Below, piece by piece: positions 36,035-45,782 of a DNA stretch of 64,000 nt. The stretch covers positions 59,856 to 123,855 of the forward strand of contig RPFO01000624.1 of NCBI GenBank assembly GCA_009746045.1, given 5' to 3'. The stretch is from Mesostigma viride (taxonomy: Eukaryota; Streptophyta; Mesostigmatophyceae; Mesostigmatales; Mesostigmataceae). A program made the translations under genes and the position numbers. The notes beneath the pieces are model-generated. The model ran no database searches. It was not told the origin of the DNA and saw only the letters and a program-made list of their open reading frames with translations. Positions within the stretch are counted from its first letter, which is position 1, and every line of letters begins with the position of its first letter.

Positions 36035-37262
36035 ATATATATCCCCCTGCCCCTTTTGGCAACGGCAGCGCCTGACCTCCTGGACCCCAGCAACCCCTTG
36101 CCCTTCGTCACTGCCATCCAGGAGGCCTATGCTGAGATCCAGCAGGCCTGTTCTCCCGTCCGTGCCGCTCAGGCGGTACAGCGCCACCTCGCTCGCGGCA
36201 CTCCCTCAGTCGCCTCCGTTCAATCTCCCGCCGCATTCCCTGCTCGCGTCATCGATAAACACCAGAAAACCTACGCGGGTATTCTGCACACGGCTGATTG
36301 GATTGCTCTTTTCGCGGACCTCAACGCCCAGGGACGTGCGTGGCTGTTCTCGCTTTCCTTGCGGAGTGTGGGCTCGGCGTACCTTCGTGCTCTTCCCATG
36401 GCCCCCCCATTCGCCTTGGCTCCCAGCCACTACTCGGTGGCGCTCCGGCACCAGCTATTTGCCCCGCAGCCTCTTGTTCCGGCCGGGCGGCCTTGTGGTA
36501 GCTGTGGGCAGCCGCTGGATCCCACGGGGACTCACTACCTTTCCTGCATGGGGGGCCAACAGAATCAGAATTGGTATTTGTATTTGCACACTGTCCTCCT
36601 GACGGTGGTGCTCGCCATGATTCGGTCGGTTTTCCCCCACGCGAACATCCGGTCCGAGGATGCGGATGGCGCTGCCTTCTATTCCCCCAACCACCGGCCT
36701 GACATCGTGGTGCTGGACTTTGAGGGGGGTGGCCGGCATCTGCTTATCGACGTTTCGGTGGCGCGGCCCTTGGCTCTTAGCCACGTGGCTGGGGCCTCCC
36801 TCACGGCAGGTTACACGGCGGACCGGGCGGAGCGGGCCAAGCTCCTGGCCTACGGCGACGTCGGGCACCATCGTGTGGTGCCCTTTGTCCTGGAGGAGTT
36901 TGGGGCCATGGGGCCCCTGACCTCCGCCTTCTTCAAGGAGTGTTGCCGGCTCCGGGAGGACCGGCTGGACCTGGAGGGCCAGCGGGCCTCATGGTCGGCG
37001 CGGACCTGGACGTCATATTGGCGTCAGCGCTTGTCGGTGGCGCTGACTCGGGCCATGGCTGACATCATGCTCCGCCGTACGCGGGCTGATTTTGCGGTGC
37101 AGCAGGGCTATTAGGTTCCTCCCGTTAGGAGTTTCCATTGGTCTTATCGTAGTATAGAGATTTGACATGGCTCTGTATAGAGGTTTATAGCTGGGCGTTT
37201 GCTTTGGTTTGAGTGATTTCACTCTGCTGTAAGTAATTATATTATTATAATATATATCCCCC
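36035..37262 (+). mobile_element. 5'-truncated LINE with restriction-like endonuclease, copy 1, with target duplication
   Basis: The insert 36048-37249 is flanked by the identical 13-bp ATATATATCCCCC at 36035-36047 and 37250-37262. The 3' end reads GTAAGTAATTATATT, shared with copies 2 and 3. A truncated 5' end plus a duplication of this size is the mark of target-primed reverse transcription. Confidence 0.88.
36056..37114 (+). CDS. C-terminal part of a LINE polyprotein: zinc finger and restriction-like endonuclease
   Basis: A 352-codon open frame with no upstream ATG (first codon TTG), because the insert is truncated. Features in order: AWLFSLSLRSVGSAYLRALP, ALRHQLFAPQPLVP, a zinc finger CGSCGQPLDPTGTHYLSC (C-x2-C, H, C), then the nuclease core NHRPDIVVLDFEGG followed by IDVSVARPL, the PD...D-x-[ST]V pattern of restriction-like endonuclease LINEs. 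The C-terminus (WSARTWTSYWRQRLSVALTR) is conserved in this family. In a full element this domain nicks target DNA for reverse transcription. The RT domain itself is missing here. Confidence 0.75.
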   Translation: MATAAPDLLDPSNPLPFVTAIQEAYAEIQQACSPVRAAQAVQRHLARGTPSVASVQSPAAFPARVIDKHQKTYAGILHTADWIALFADLNAQGRAWLFSLSLRSVGSAYLRALPMAPPFALAPSHYSVALRHQLFAPQPLVPAGRPCGSCGQPLDPTGTHYLSCMGGQQNQNWYLYLHTVLLTVVLAMIRSVFPHANIRSEDADGAAFYSPNHRPDIVVLDFEGGGRHLLIDVSVARPLALSHVAGASLTAGYTADRAERAKLLAYGDVGHHRVVPFVLEEFGAMGPLTSAFFKECCRLREDRLDLEGQRASWSARTWTSYWRQRLSVALTRAMADIMLRRTRADFAVQQGY

Positions 37263-37545
37263 CGGCGCTATCCCCCTACTATAGGCTGGGGTCCCTGGGG
37301 CAGGGGGCGCCTGCCAGCTTGGGCTTGTGGTGAACGTAGATGACCTCCCCCTGCCAGAATACCGGCTTCGATCTTCCCCGCCGTCTGCCGGAGCTGGAGG
37401 TAGGTCGGCCATATGTCCCGTCGCCGTTGTTGCTGCGCTTGCGATACTTAAGAGCCGGAACTCCAGCTTATCCCCCATGGTGCATGTCAAAGGTGAGGAG
37501 AAGCGGGGGTGGCCCGGCCAGCCGTACCCCGCTGTAACAGTATGT
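37263..37545 (-). repeat. ORF1 C-terminal fragment
   Basis: Reverse complement of the ORF1 CTD and 3' UTR start (CTGGGGTCCCTGGGGCAG, GGGCTTGTGGTGAACGTAG, GGAGCTGGAGGTAGGTCGGC). It continues the host sequence to the right of the LINE target duplication. Confidence 0.6.
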
Positions 37546-37827
37546 TCTGACATCGTGTATACTACGTTACATCCAAGTGGACGCGAACTTGGAGTTCAAC
37601 ATTCAGTGTAAATGGCTAAGTCTTTTGTACGGCCAAAGTGTATAATGGCCTGACTTGACTTTTTAGGACTTATCTGCGGAGTGCCCTTTCGATGGTCCTT
37701 TGTGTTGGGCACGGGACAGTACCTTGGAATCTAGGTGTAATCTGACTGATGTCAGTTAGTATTTTTCTAAAGTTAGGGCCGGGTGTAAAGCATAAATTTT
37801 AATTATATATAACACGTATATTATATT
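37546..37827. other. No gene seen
   Basis: AT-rich spacer ending in a TATATA tract that served as LINE target. Confidence 0.4.
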
Positions 37828-38145
37828 ATATATATAGACAGAGGACCGGCTGGACCTGGAGGGCCAGCGGGCCCCATGGTCGGTGCGGACCTGGACGTCA
37901 TATTGGCGTCAGCGCTTGTCGGTGGCGCTGACTCGGGCCATGGCTGACATCATGCTCCGCCGTACGCGGGCTGATTTTGCGGTGCAGCAGGGCTATTAGG
38001 TTCCTCCCGTTAGGCGTTTCCATTGGTCTTATCGTAGTATAGAGCTTTGACATGGCTCTGTATATAGGTTTATAGCTGGGCGTTTGCTTTGGTTTGAGTG
38101 ATTTCACTCTGCTGTAAGTAATTATATTTTTAATATATATAGACA
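37828..38145 (+). mobile_element. Restriction-like-endonuclease LINE, copy 2 (3' terminal 292 bp) with target duplication
   Basis: The insert 37841-38132 lies between two 13-bp copies of ATATATATAGACA (37828-37840, 38133-38145). It begins GAGGACCGGCTGGACCTGGA and is nearly identical to the end of copy 1 and to copy 3 at 46980. Confidence 0.9.
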
Positions 38146-39430
38146 CGTGACTGCGTCACGTGAGCATAATTCCTCAGTGGGAGGGGAACATGGGATGGAA
38201 TAGATGATGTAAGCTATCTAGGTCCTATTTACAGGGTTGTGGGCACCACGGCCCGAATCGCTATGAATGTCATACGCAGTCACACGCGGAGACCCCACAG
38301 ACTTGGGGGTGGTCTCCTTCATCACTGCTTGCCTGCAATCTATCCTTGCGTACCATCTGCCTCCATATTACGGACAAACCAGGAGGCTGCCCAGGTGTGA
38401 GCCCGTCACCTCTAGGGTAGCACATGTCCATGCCTAGTCTATCACGGAATTAAAGTCCACGGGTGGCGGCCCTGTCGCGCGCGGCCTTGGGCACGCCAGG
38501 TGAGGACGTGACGTCCAGGCTGGGCGGGTGCCAGCTAGTCTATCTGATGTGTCTACCTGATCTGTGCAGGCCAGGTGCCCGGCTATAGGCCCAGGCGCCT
38601 GACATGCCTAAGAATGTGGGAAACATAGGGCAAATCAGCGTACAAATCCTCATTGCCAATGTGCAAACCAAAAGGGATGTTAAGGGCCTTGCGCAGCATC
38701 TTGGTGACGTTGCCGTCGAGTTGTTGCTCCATGCAGCTCCTGCGGAAGTGGCCAGGTCTCGGCGCCGTAGGTCAGGATCGTCAGAATGACGATCACCTTG
38801 AATAGGTCACGTTTGACGAGCCGGGGTAGGGCGGCCGGCGCGGGGTTGCTCCACCAGCGGCGGTGGTCATGGAGTTGCGCCCACGCACCATGCCTAGCCA
38901 TGTCGTCAGGTCCATGTGTCGTCCTCGCAGTCGGGAGCCAGCTGCCGAGCAGCTGAAGCGGCCTGAAGTAGGGTAGTTGACCGCTCGGTGTCGTCTACTA
39001 AGAGGCGGAGTGGGGGTGGGGGCCCGGCCATGCCGAGAGCCAGGGCCTCCGTTTAGGGGCTGCTATCTAGACCAACAGCCCAATTAAGCCTCGAGCGCCA
39101 GGCAGTCCAGCCAAAGTTGGGCACTGACGCCGGCTTCTTGATGAGCATGATATGTCGTCGGCATAAATGAGGTCAGCTAGTAAAGTCTGCCGGTTGGTCG
39201 GCCCCCCTAATTCCCCAAGCTCGTTCGTGATCACTAGGCCAGGGGCACTGCCAGCCGCAATGGTAGCAAAGCGGGCACGTGGCTGGTTCATAACATAATC
39301 CACTACAGTAATAAACAGGTACGGCGACAGGGTGTAAAGCATATATCTAGAGAGCCTTACCGGTTCGTCTGTGTACTGATCAATTGGCTGAGACCTGTAG
39401 GATTGAATTGGACTCCTCTGTGTCGGCACG
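38144..39430 (-). mobile_element. LINE fragment with YADD reverse transcriptase, minus strand
   Basis: Minus-strand remnant: RT with LSPYLFITVVDYVMNQ and LADLIYADDI (catalytic YADD) in 39429-39067, a downstream block RDLFKVIVILTILTYGAETW in 38901-38680, then a 3' end colinear in reverse with 44297-44810. Its 3' terminus is a CACGTGACTGCGTCACGTG palindrome at 38144-38162. It contains the uninterrupted target sequence (AAATCAGCGT near 38634) into which the LTR element at 40281 inserted in the other copy. Confidence 0.75.
39067..39429 (-). pseudogene. LINE reverse transcriptase palm fragment
   Basis: A 120-codon frame with the RT motifs LSPYLFITVVDYVM and LIYADDI. The YADD aspartates would hold catalytic metal ions. 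It is truncated on both sides and frames are lost between it and the 38901-38680 segment (DLFKVIVILTILTYGAETWP), so it cannot be active. Confidence 0.7.
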
Positions 39431-39799
39431 GGGACATAAGCTTTGCCTGTTTGTCACCATAGCCATCAAGCGGATACCCCCAATAATTTAAAGTAACCAA
39501 ACATCCTCACTTCAGGCCCTGTTATTGGACAGCCATATCCGATAGACAGGGAGTCTTGTGTCTGTACGAACAAGCAGAGAGACGCCCGACCAAGAGCCGG
39601 GGACCATGCACCGCTCCGGCTCTAGCGCGTATGTACCGTCTCGTAGGAAAGCTAGGCCTCTAGACGGGAAACGACCGCCCTCTACGACTCCTGGAGAGTG
39701 CTAGGAATCTCCCCTGTCTCTTGGGTTTCGATAAGTTCGTTCTGTCTTTAATGACAGAAGGTAAAAGATCTGTGCATTTAGTTAGTGGAGCAGAGGCCG
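39431..39799. other. No gene seen
   Basis: No recognisable coding or repeat signal beyond the edges of the neighbouring LINE fragments. Confidence 0.35.
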
Positions 39800-40033
39800 C
39801 CGTTTTATTCTGTTACACCCGCGAGCGGGGAAGGCGGATCACCCCCGTCTTGACGTTACCATTGACAGCCATGGTGACAAGGATGGTGTTTTCAAACGCC
39901 CTTGCCCAATTAAGGGACTCAGAGTGCTCACCTTCAAGCACTGCATGGGCGCAGTGCTTGACGATGCATGACGTTGCGGCTGCGCTTGTCGAGCTCAGCC
40001 TCCTCACGGAGGTCGAGCGTCTGCCGCTATATA
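39800..40033 (-). repeat. ORF1 fragment, minus strand
   Basis: Reverse complement of the ORF1 coiled coil and RRM start (GGCAGACGCTCGACCTCCGT, GAGGCTGAGCTCGACAAGCG). It encodes ALEGEHSESLNWARAFENTI, compared with EEGENSEKLARAFEREI in unit C. Confidence 0.6.
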
Positions 40034-40079
40034 TTAAAAATTATAATCACTTACATCAGAATGAAGGCACCCAATTCAA

Positions 40080-40280
40080 AAATAAACAAAGCCAACGCGT
40101 GACCTCTTCAAGGTCATCATTCCAGATGATGATCCTGACCTACGGCACCGAGACCTGAACACTGACACAGGTGCTGGAGCAACGACTCGACGGCAACGTC
40201 ATGCACCAAGATGCTGCGCAAGGCCCTTAACATCCCCTTTGGTTTGCACATTAGTAATGAGGATTTGTATACGCTGATTT
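40080..40280 (+). mobile_element. LINE fragment, left part interrupted by the LTR element
   Basis: Plus-strand equivalent of 38630-38800 on the other strand (GGACGATCACCTTG / GGCAACGTCATGCACCAAG blocks). It ends ...ACGCTGATTT at 40280 and resumes at 44297. Confidence 0.7.
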
Positions 40281-40897
40281 TGTTAAATTTCTACCATCCA
40301 AGGTATTGGAGGAAATCTTTCGTCCCAGCCTTTCTTGGCAATCACAAATGGAAACACAAATGTTAATTCCACTCGTTTATTGCATATAAAACCTTCCCAG
40401 CGCCATAGCTATGTGGCTGGCTAGGTGGCAAGGCATTGGATACATTTAGGGAGCAGGAACATGCAATTTACATGGAAAAGCAGCCACTTTGCGCAAGGCA
40501 AAGTTAATGCAATATCCGCCGTCAGATTCGACTCAGGTGGCGGCTGGACAATGCTAGACATCGGATGCTACATCGATCATGCATCATACATGTGGGCGTG
40601 GCCCAAGCAAGGTACTTCCTAGGTATTTTTAGGTTCTTTCCCTCGAGCTCAACCTACTGATCATCTATGCATCAACGCATGAGTATGTTTGGGCCTGGCG
40701 CGGCGCCGACGGTCAGAATAAATTGCACCGCGGCCTGGCCACAAAGTCGAAACATTACGAATTGTGCAGAAATTCCTACGCAAAGTATCTCAGCCAGATT
40801 TACCAAAGCCAGGACTAATAAACGGACAATAAAAGATATTCCGGCCATAGGAGAAATTTGTACTGAGTACCTGGAGAAAAGTATCGAACCCTTGACA
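40281..40897 (-). repeat. 3' LTR of the gag-only element
   Basis: Plus-strand reading TGTTAAATTT...CCCTTGACA. The minus strand therefore starts TGTCAAGGG and ends AAATTTAACA. Confidence 0.9.
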
Positions 40898-40909
40898 CAC
40901 CCCCTTTGG
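40898..40909 (-). other. Polypurine tract
   Basis: On the minus strand CCAAAGGGGGTG immediately precedes the 3' LTR, the site for plus-strand priming. Confidence 0.6.
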
Positions 40910-41082
40910 CCAGGGCGAAAAACACATTGGTTTGTCAGCCAGTAGTAGTAAATGTCATAAGTAGAAGACCCAGCGCGTCCGCTGTTGACCCCCCTCAACA
41001 TAATACCGCAGATAGGCTGTCCATAGCCATTATGAACCCTGTCCACCAAGGAGTGAGTAACACAACAGTTGCCACTAGCTGT

Positions 41083-41935
41083 TTAAACAACGGTCTGCAA
41101 GGACCCGTCGACATCGGTGCCTGTGGCGAAACAAAAACCGGGTGGAAGTTCGCTGGCCTCCTGTGTCATGTGTGCCTGAGCTGGCTTATCCTTGGGTCGC
41201 AGCTCGGGGTGCTTCCGCCAGCAGGCGTCGGGTGTGTGACCGGGCTTCCTGCAGAAAGAACAGCGCTTGGGCTTGCTGGCTGCTCCAGTCGCATCAGACC
41301 TGACCAGGTGGCTGGGCACCAGAGGTGCCTTCCTGCGGCTTGGTGGCACCCCCTTGCCCCTTGGTACCAGTACGGCGGTCGACCAGAAAGTCGTCGATCT
41401 CCAAAAACAGGAGCTTCACCTCCCCCAAAGACATCCCATCGCGCCGGCGGGCGGCCAGTGCCTGTCGGTACTGTGCAGGCAGGCCAGCAAGCATGTAATC
41501 GCGCCAGGCTTCATCCGTGAGAGGGATGCCGAGGTCATGAAGGCGGCGACGGAGGACCTCACCCCTTGTCCAGTAGCTTATCCCCGTCTCTGTCGCTGGG
41601 TTCATCTCAATCCTTGCAATCTCGCGTTTTTTCTCCGCTTTGTAACTGTCCGTCATCATTGGCTGTTCGCCGATGATTGTGTCACGCAGCCGTGCAAACA
41701 CTGTCGATGCTCGCTGATCCGGGCATGAGTCGGCCAGGGAAACGGCCCAGTCTTCCAGGCAGAAGAGGAGGGGTGCAAGGAGCACCTCGTCCAAGTTCCG
41801 GTTTTCTGGGTTGTCTTCCGCTGTCCCGAGTAGGATATCAGCGATGCCCTGGGAACGGCACAGCGTGGTAAACTGTAGCTTGAATGTGATCCACTTGTCA
41901 ATATCTTTGTTGTTGATCTTCGTGACGTTCTTCAC
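41083..41935 (-). pseudogene. gag: Copia-type gag with CCHC knuckle, one frameshift
   Basis: The upstream part (41935-41294) opens at GTG with KNVTKINNKDIDKWITFKLQ and contains the copia-type gag segments REIARIEMNPATETGISYWT and LAGLPAQYRQALAARRRDGM, followed by LFLEIDDFLVDRR. A one-base frame change near 41300-41340 leads to the C-terminal part with the zinc knuckle CSFCRKPGHTPDACWRKHPE (CX2CX4HX4C), ending at 41083. The protein would package element RNA. No ATG was found at the 5' end; the sequence CTCAAGCAG just upstream could be a splice acceptor. Family call rests on the LPxxY region plus the knuckle. Confidence 0.7.
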
Positions 41936-41999
41936 TGCTTGAGAAAGAAAACGTGTGTTCGCTATAGGCGTTCCGCAGCGCGATCAGCAGCGCGGCTAG

Positions 42000-43250
42000 T
42001 CATTCTGAACAGGGGTATGGTAATGCTGGGGCTCAGGTCTGATTCAGAAACAGGGGTATAGTCCGCTTAAACAGTACCGACTTAAAAGAAATAGTCAGCG
42101 CCTAGTCGTCGCCGGACCCTCCTGTGATGTTGTCAACCACAACTGTCACGTCCGTGATCATTTACGTCCGTGCACTCAAGAAGTTACGCGGTTGCCGTAA
42201 TCGGAATCGTTACCGACGTTTGGTTGGTTCCGATTCAGTAGGCCGCAGGCTTTGTTCCTTGGGCCGGTGTGGAGCGCCGCGCCGGAAAGGCCTGAATTTC
42301 TAGAGTGACAGTCTTAGGTGACCTGACTTAGGTTCAGGCGCAAGACTTTGGGGCGCAAAGCCTTGGTGGCTTGCGCAATATTCCGGTGCGTGACATTTGG
42401 CAGTTATGAATCTTTTGTATTGTCCAGACGGAATGATGTTCAGTCCATCTGACAAAGCTAGATACGCAGATCGTAGTGTGCGGTGTGCTGGCTCGCACGT
42501 GGTTGTCGAACAGACTTGCTCTGCATTTTGCTGGCAGTCTAACTGCACGTCAGGCGGCTTGCTGGCAAATGCGACAGCGCATGGATGCCGGGATTTTTGG
42601 AGGTATTTAGGAGCAGCGCAGCGGCCATGGTGGTCGTTGTTCGCTCGTTTCTCTCCCTCACAACTATAGTTTGTTGTCTTCATGGGGTTAAACTTCTCGA
42701 ACAGCCCGGAGCAGCCCCCGTGAGTGGTTGCATGTCGTTGCCATGACGATGGTTGATAAGATTGACAATGGTTTGATCCGGTTGGGATGTTGTTGGCATT
42801 GTGGACGAGAAACGTTCTGCTGACCCGGGAACAGTCCCGGGAAAGGGCCGGTTCGTCGTTGGCCAGTGTGCCAGTAACTGGGACATGAGCGCAGAGTCAC
42901 ACAGTTGATATAGATTATGACGTAAGTAAACACTGTTGCGCCACAGTGGCGTCATGGTCGGTCTGTGGTGATTTCGATGGGTCTCAAGGATATGTAGTTA
43001 CTTTTACAGTTGCGGCAGCACAACTCGGCATTCATTGTAATTTGTCAAATGTTATGGAATGAATGGTTTGGGCATTGCTTTCATCATAAAGCATTATTGC
43101 AATCTTCATAATATAAATATCGGCTGGCTGCGCTGCCTGTCATGAAGGTGGTGGTGCCGTCAAGGACCACACCTATCATTTCCACTTTATTTATATAGTG
43201 GATCACACACAAGAGTACTCTATTGCTATGGATATGCCTTCCAAGTGATA
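42000..43250. other. Internal non-coding region of the gag-only element
   Basis: No pol motif in any frame; short overlapping frames only. It occupies the place where gag-pol leader or pol would be expected. Confidence 0.5.
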
Positions 43251-43252
43251 GG

Positions 43253-43504
43253 CTAGGATATAATGGCACGCAAACGCGACACAACCCTTTCAATGTAGTA
43301 GTAAAAGTCCCACAGGCCAAAATGCCAAGTGTTGTCCTCGTTTTTTACAGCCTGGAAAAGTTGATGCAACCAAGAGAAAGCTTGTAGAGGGTCTACAGCA
43401 AACGAGAAACTTCGACCCTCATACTCGAAGGTAACCTTAATAGGCTTTACAGGGTTGGAGGCTGGTTCTGATGAAGCTGGTGCAGGATTTTCAGTTCCGG
43501 ACAT
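43253..43504 (-). CDS. Small uncharacterised ORF in the 5' region of the gag-only element
   Basis: ATG at 43504 opens MSGTENPAPASSEPASNPVK, then KVTFEYEGRSFSFAVDP and a hydrophobic aromatic C-terminus (HFGLWDFYYYIERVV), 83 residues. The frame extends upstream without ATG to 43645. I do not recognise it. It lies just after the PBS, where some copia-like elements carry an extra leader ORF, or it may be captured host sequence. Confidence 0.3.
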   Translation of the reverse strand: MSGTENPAPASSEPASNPVKPIKVTFEYEGRSFSFAVDPLQAFSWLHQLFQAVKNEDNTWHFGLWDFYYYIERVVSRLRAIIS

Positions 43505-43666
43505 AGACTTGACACAGTCCAAAACTTGATATCTGGGACCCCAAACCTTGCTCTTAGGATGGCAAAAGTTGCCCAAAGGTGTGATGATCACCCCTAGGTC
43601 CTTTTTTGCGTCAAAAACCGCCTTCCAAGAACCCCCCAAGGTCAAAAACGGAATTCAACTCTGTAA

Positions 43667-43676
43667 CTCGATACCA
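43667..43676 (-). other. Primer-binding site, initiator tRNA-Met type
   Basis: The minus strand reads TGGTATCGAG directly after the 5' LTR terminus ...TTTAACA. Confidence 0.8.
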
Positions 43677-44296
43677 TGTTAAATTTCTACCATCCAAGGT
43701 ATTGGAGGAAATCTTTCGTCCCAGCCTTTCTTGGCAATCACAAATGGAAACACAAATGTTAATTCCACTGGTTTATTGCATATAAAACCTTCCCAGCGCC
43801 ATAGCTATGTGGCTGGCTAGGTGGCAAGGCATTGGATACATTTAGGGAGCAGGAACATGCAATTTACATGGAAAAGCAGCCACTTTGCGCAAGGCAAAGT
43901 TAATGCAATATCCGCCGTCAGATTCGACTCAGGTGGCGGCTGGACAATGCTAGACATCGGATGCTACATCGATCATGCATCATACATGTGGGCGTGGCCC
44001 AAGCAAGGTACTTCCTAGGTATTTTTAGGTTCTTTCCCTCGAGCTCAACCTACTGATCATCTATGCATCAACGCATGAGTATGTTTGGGCCTGGCGCGGC
44101 GCCGACGGTCAGAATAAATTGCACCGCGGCCTGGCCACAAAGTCGAAACATTACGAATTGTGCAGAAATTCCTACTACGCAAAGTATCTCAGCCAGATTT
44201 ACCAAAGCCAGGACTAATAAACGGACAATAAAAGATATTCCGGCCATAGGAGAAATTTGTACTGAGTACCTGGACAAAAGTATCGAACCCTTGAAA
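43677..44296 (-). repeat. 5' LTR of the gag-only element
   Basis: Direct repeat of 40281-40897 with scattered single-base differences and a 3-bp TAC insertion. Its outer end reads TTGAAA instead of TTGACA, so the terminal TG is mutated. Confidence 0.9.
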
Positions 44297-44810
44297 GATT
44301 TGCCCTATGTTTCCCACACTATTAGGCACAGGCGCCTGGGCCTAGCCGGGCACCTGGCCCGCACAGATCAGGTAAACACATCAGATAGACTAGCTGGCAC
44401 CAGGCCCGCCCAGCCTGGGTGATATGTCTTCACCTGGCGTGCCCCAGGCCGCGCGCGTCGATCAGGGCCGCCACCCGTGGACTTTATAATTCCGTGATAG
44501 ACTAGGCATGGACATGTGCTACCCTAGACGTGACGGGCTCACACCCGGGCAGCCTCCTGGTTTGTCTGTAATATGGAGGCAGATGGTACGCAAGGATAGA
44601 TGGCAAGTAGTGATGAAGGAGACCACCCCCAAGTCTGCGGGGTCTCCGCGTGTGACCGCGTATGGCATTCATAGCGATTCGGGCCGCGGTGCCCACAACC
44701 CTGTAACTTGCATGAGGACCTGGATAGCTTACACCATCTATTCCATCCCATGTTCCCCTCCCACTGCATGAGGACTTATGCTCACGTGACGCAGTCACGT
44801 GTCTATATTA
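44297..44810 (+). mobile_element. LINE 3' end, right part
   Basis: Continues the LINE interrupted at 40280. It encodes a C-terminal block (FPTLFGTG-free frame: IRHRRLGLAGHLARTDQ) typical of LINE RT C-termini, then a stop and a 3' UTR of about 390 bp ending in the palindrome CACGTGACGCAGTCACGTG (44783-44801) and TCTATATTA. Reverse-colinear with 38144-38640. Confidence 0.7.
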
Positions 44811-45005
44811 ACCCCCAAGTCTGTGGGGTCTCCGCGTGTGACCGTGTAAGGCATTCATAGCGATTTGGGCCGCGGTGCCCACAACCCTGTAACTTGCATG
44901 AGGACCTGGATAGCTAACACCATCTATTCCATCCCATGTTCCCCTCCCACTGCATGAGGACTTATGCTCACGTGACGCAGTCACGTGTCTATTAATTAAT
45001 TAATT
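44811..45005 (+). mobile_element. Second, severely truncated copy of the same LINE 3' end
   Basis: 190 bp starting ACCCCCAAGTCTGTGGGGTC, almost identical to 44625-44810, again ending in the palindrome (44969-44987) and a TCTATTAATTAATTAATTAA tail. It lies head to tail with the first copy and touches the viral terminal repeat. Confidence 0.8.
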
Positions 45006-45131
45006 AAGTAGCTTCCATCATCATTCCGTCATCATTCCGTCATCGCGACTAGGAGAAGTGCACCACCCTTATGCTGGCATCTGCCACCCCTATAGTGACC
45101 CTATAGTGACCGCGGCCTAGGATGGGTCTCA

Positions 45132-45160
45132 CCCTAAACCCTAAACCCTAAAACCCTAAA
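45132..45160 (-). repeat. Telomere-type repeats in the left TIR
   Basis: Four units CCCTAAA, CCCTAAA, CCCTAAAA, CCCTAAA. The G-rich strand reads TTTAGGG towards the left, outward end of the element, the same polarity as at a chromosome end. Confidence 0.9.
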
Positions 45161-45251
45161 CCACTTCTCACCACTGCTCACCAGGTTGTGACATTTAGGC
45201 TGGCATCTGTCACCACCCCGGCAGTTGTGAGGGGTTTGGTGTGACAAGGAT

Positions 45252-45733
45252 GGCGAAAAATTGCACGTACTTACTCTTATATAAAGAACGCCCAATTTTT
45301 CGCCACCCTGCCACCCCTTGGCGCGGTCATAGGAGGTGTTTGTCAAGGTGTGACAATGATGGCGAAAAATTGCACGTACTTACTCTTAAGAAAAGAACGC
45401 CCAATTTTTCGCCACCCTGCCACCCCTTGGCGCGGGTCATAGGAGGTGTTTGTCAAGGTGTGAGAGTGATGGCGAAAAATTGCACGTACTTACTCTTAAG
45501 AAAAGAACGCCCAATTTTTCGCCACCCTGCCACCCCTTGGCGCGGGTCATAGGAGGTGTTTGTCAAGGTGTGACAATGATGGCGAAAAATTGCACGTACT
45601 TACTCTTAAGAAAAGAACGCCCAATTTTTCGCCACCTTCCCCCACTGGCCGGCGCTGAGGTGGCGTGGTTTGTTGGATGTGGCGAAAAATTGCACGTACT
45701 TACTCTTAAGAAAAGACCGCCCAATTTTTCGCC
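45252..45733 (+). repeat. Five tandem hairpin units, left TIR
   Basis: Hairpins at 45252-45304, 45361-45413, 45471-45523, 45581-45633 and 45681-45733. Each has perfect 12-bp arms GGCGAAAAATTG / CAATTTTTCGCC around a 29-nt loop containing CACGTACTTACTCTTAAG, repeated every 100-110 bp. Confidence 0.9.
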
Positions 45734-45782
45734 ATGGCCTCGCAGGGTGAGGGAGCCGGCGAGGGCCGCGCGGCGGGGTGTG

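Larger units (their letters stand above)
40276..44301 (-). mobile_element. Gag-only LTR retrotransposon (TR-GAG-like) with 5-bp target duplication
   Basis: Two 617-620 bp direct repeats (40281-40897, 43677-44296) flank 2.8 kb with a minus-strand gag and no protease, integrase or RT. Target duplication GATTT lies at 40276-40280 and 44297-44301. PBS and polypurine tract sit at the expected inner edges. Removal of the element restores a LINE sequence that is present uninterrupted, in reverse, at 38616-38650. The LTRs differ at only a few positions, so the insertion is recent. Confidence 0.9.
45020..45782 (+). repeat. Left terminal inverted repeat of the PLV
   Basis: Matches the reverse complement of 63245-64000 with small indels. 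Order from outside in: ATCATTCCGTC direct repeats, CTATAGTGAC doublet, telomere-like block (45132-45160), CTGGCATCTGTCACC, five hairpin units of about 110 bp, and the inner edge CATGGCCTCGCAGGGTGAGG ... GCGGGGTGTG. No viral gene lies inside. Confidence 0.93.

Noticed and set aside
36056-37114. Complete stand-alone gene starting at 36056
   Set aside because: The first codon is TTG, the target duplication puts the insert edge at 36048, and the frame begins inside a known polyprotein C-terminus.
45132-45160. True chromosome end or interstitial telomere from chromosome fusion
   Set aside because: Only four units, present as a mirror copy in the opposite viral TIR and continuous with viral sequence on both sides.
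45252-45733. CRISPR array
   Set aside because: Repeats are spaced by near-identical sequence, not unique spacers, and the context is eukaryotic viral.
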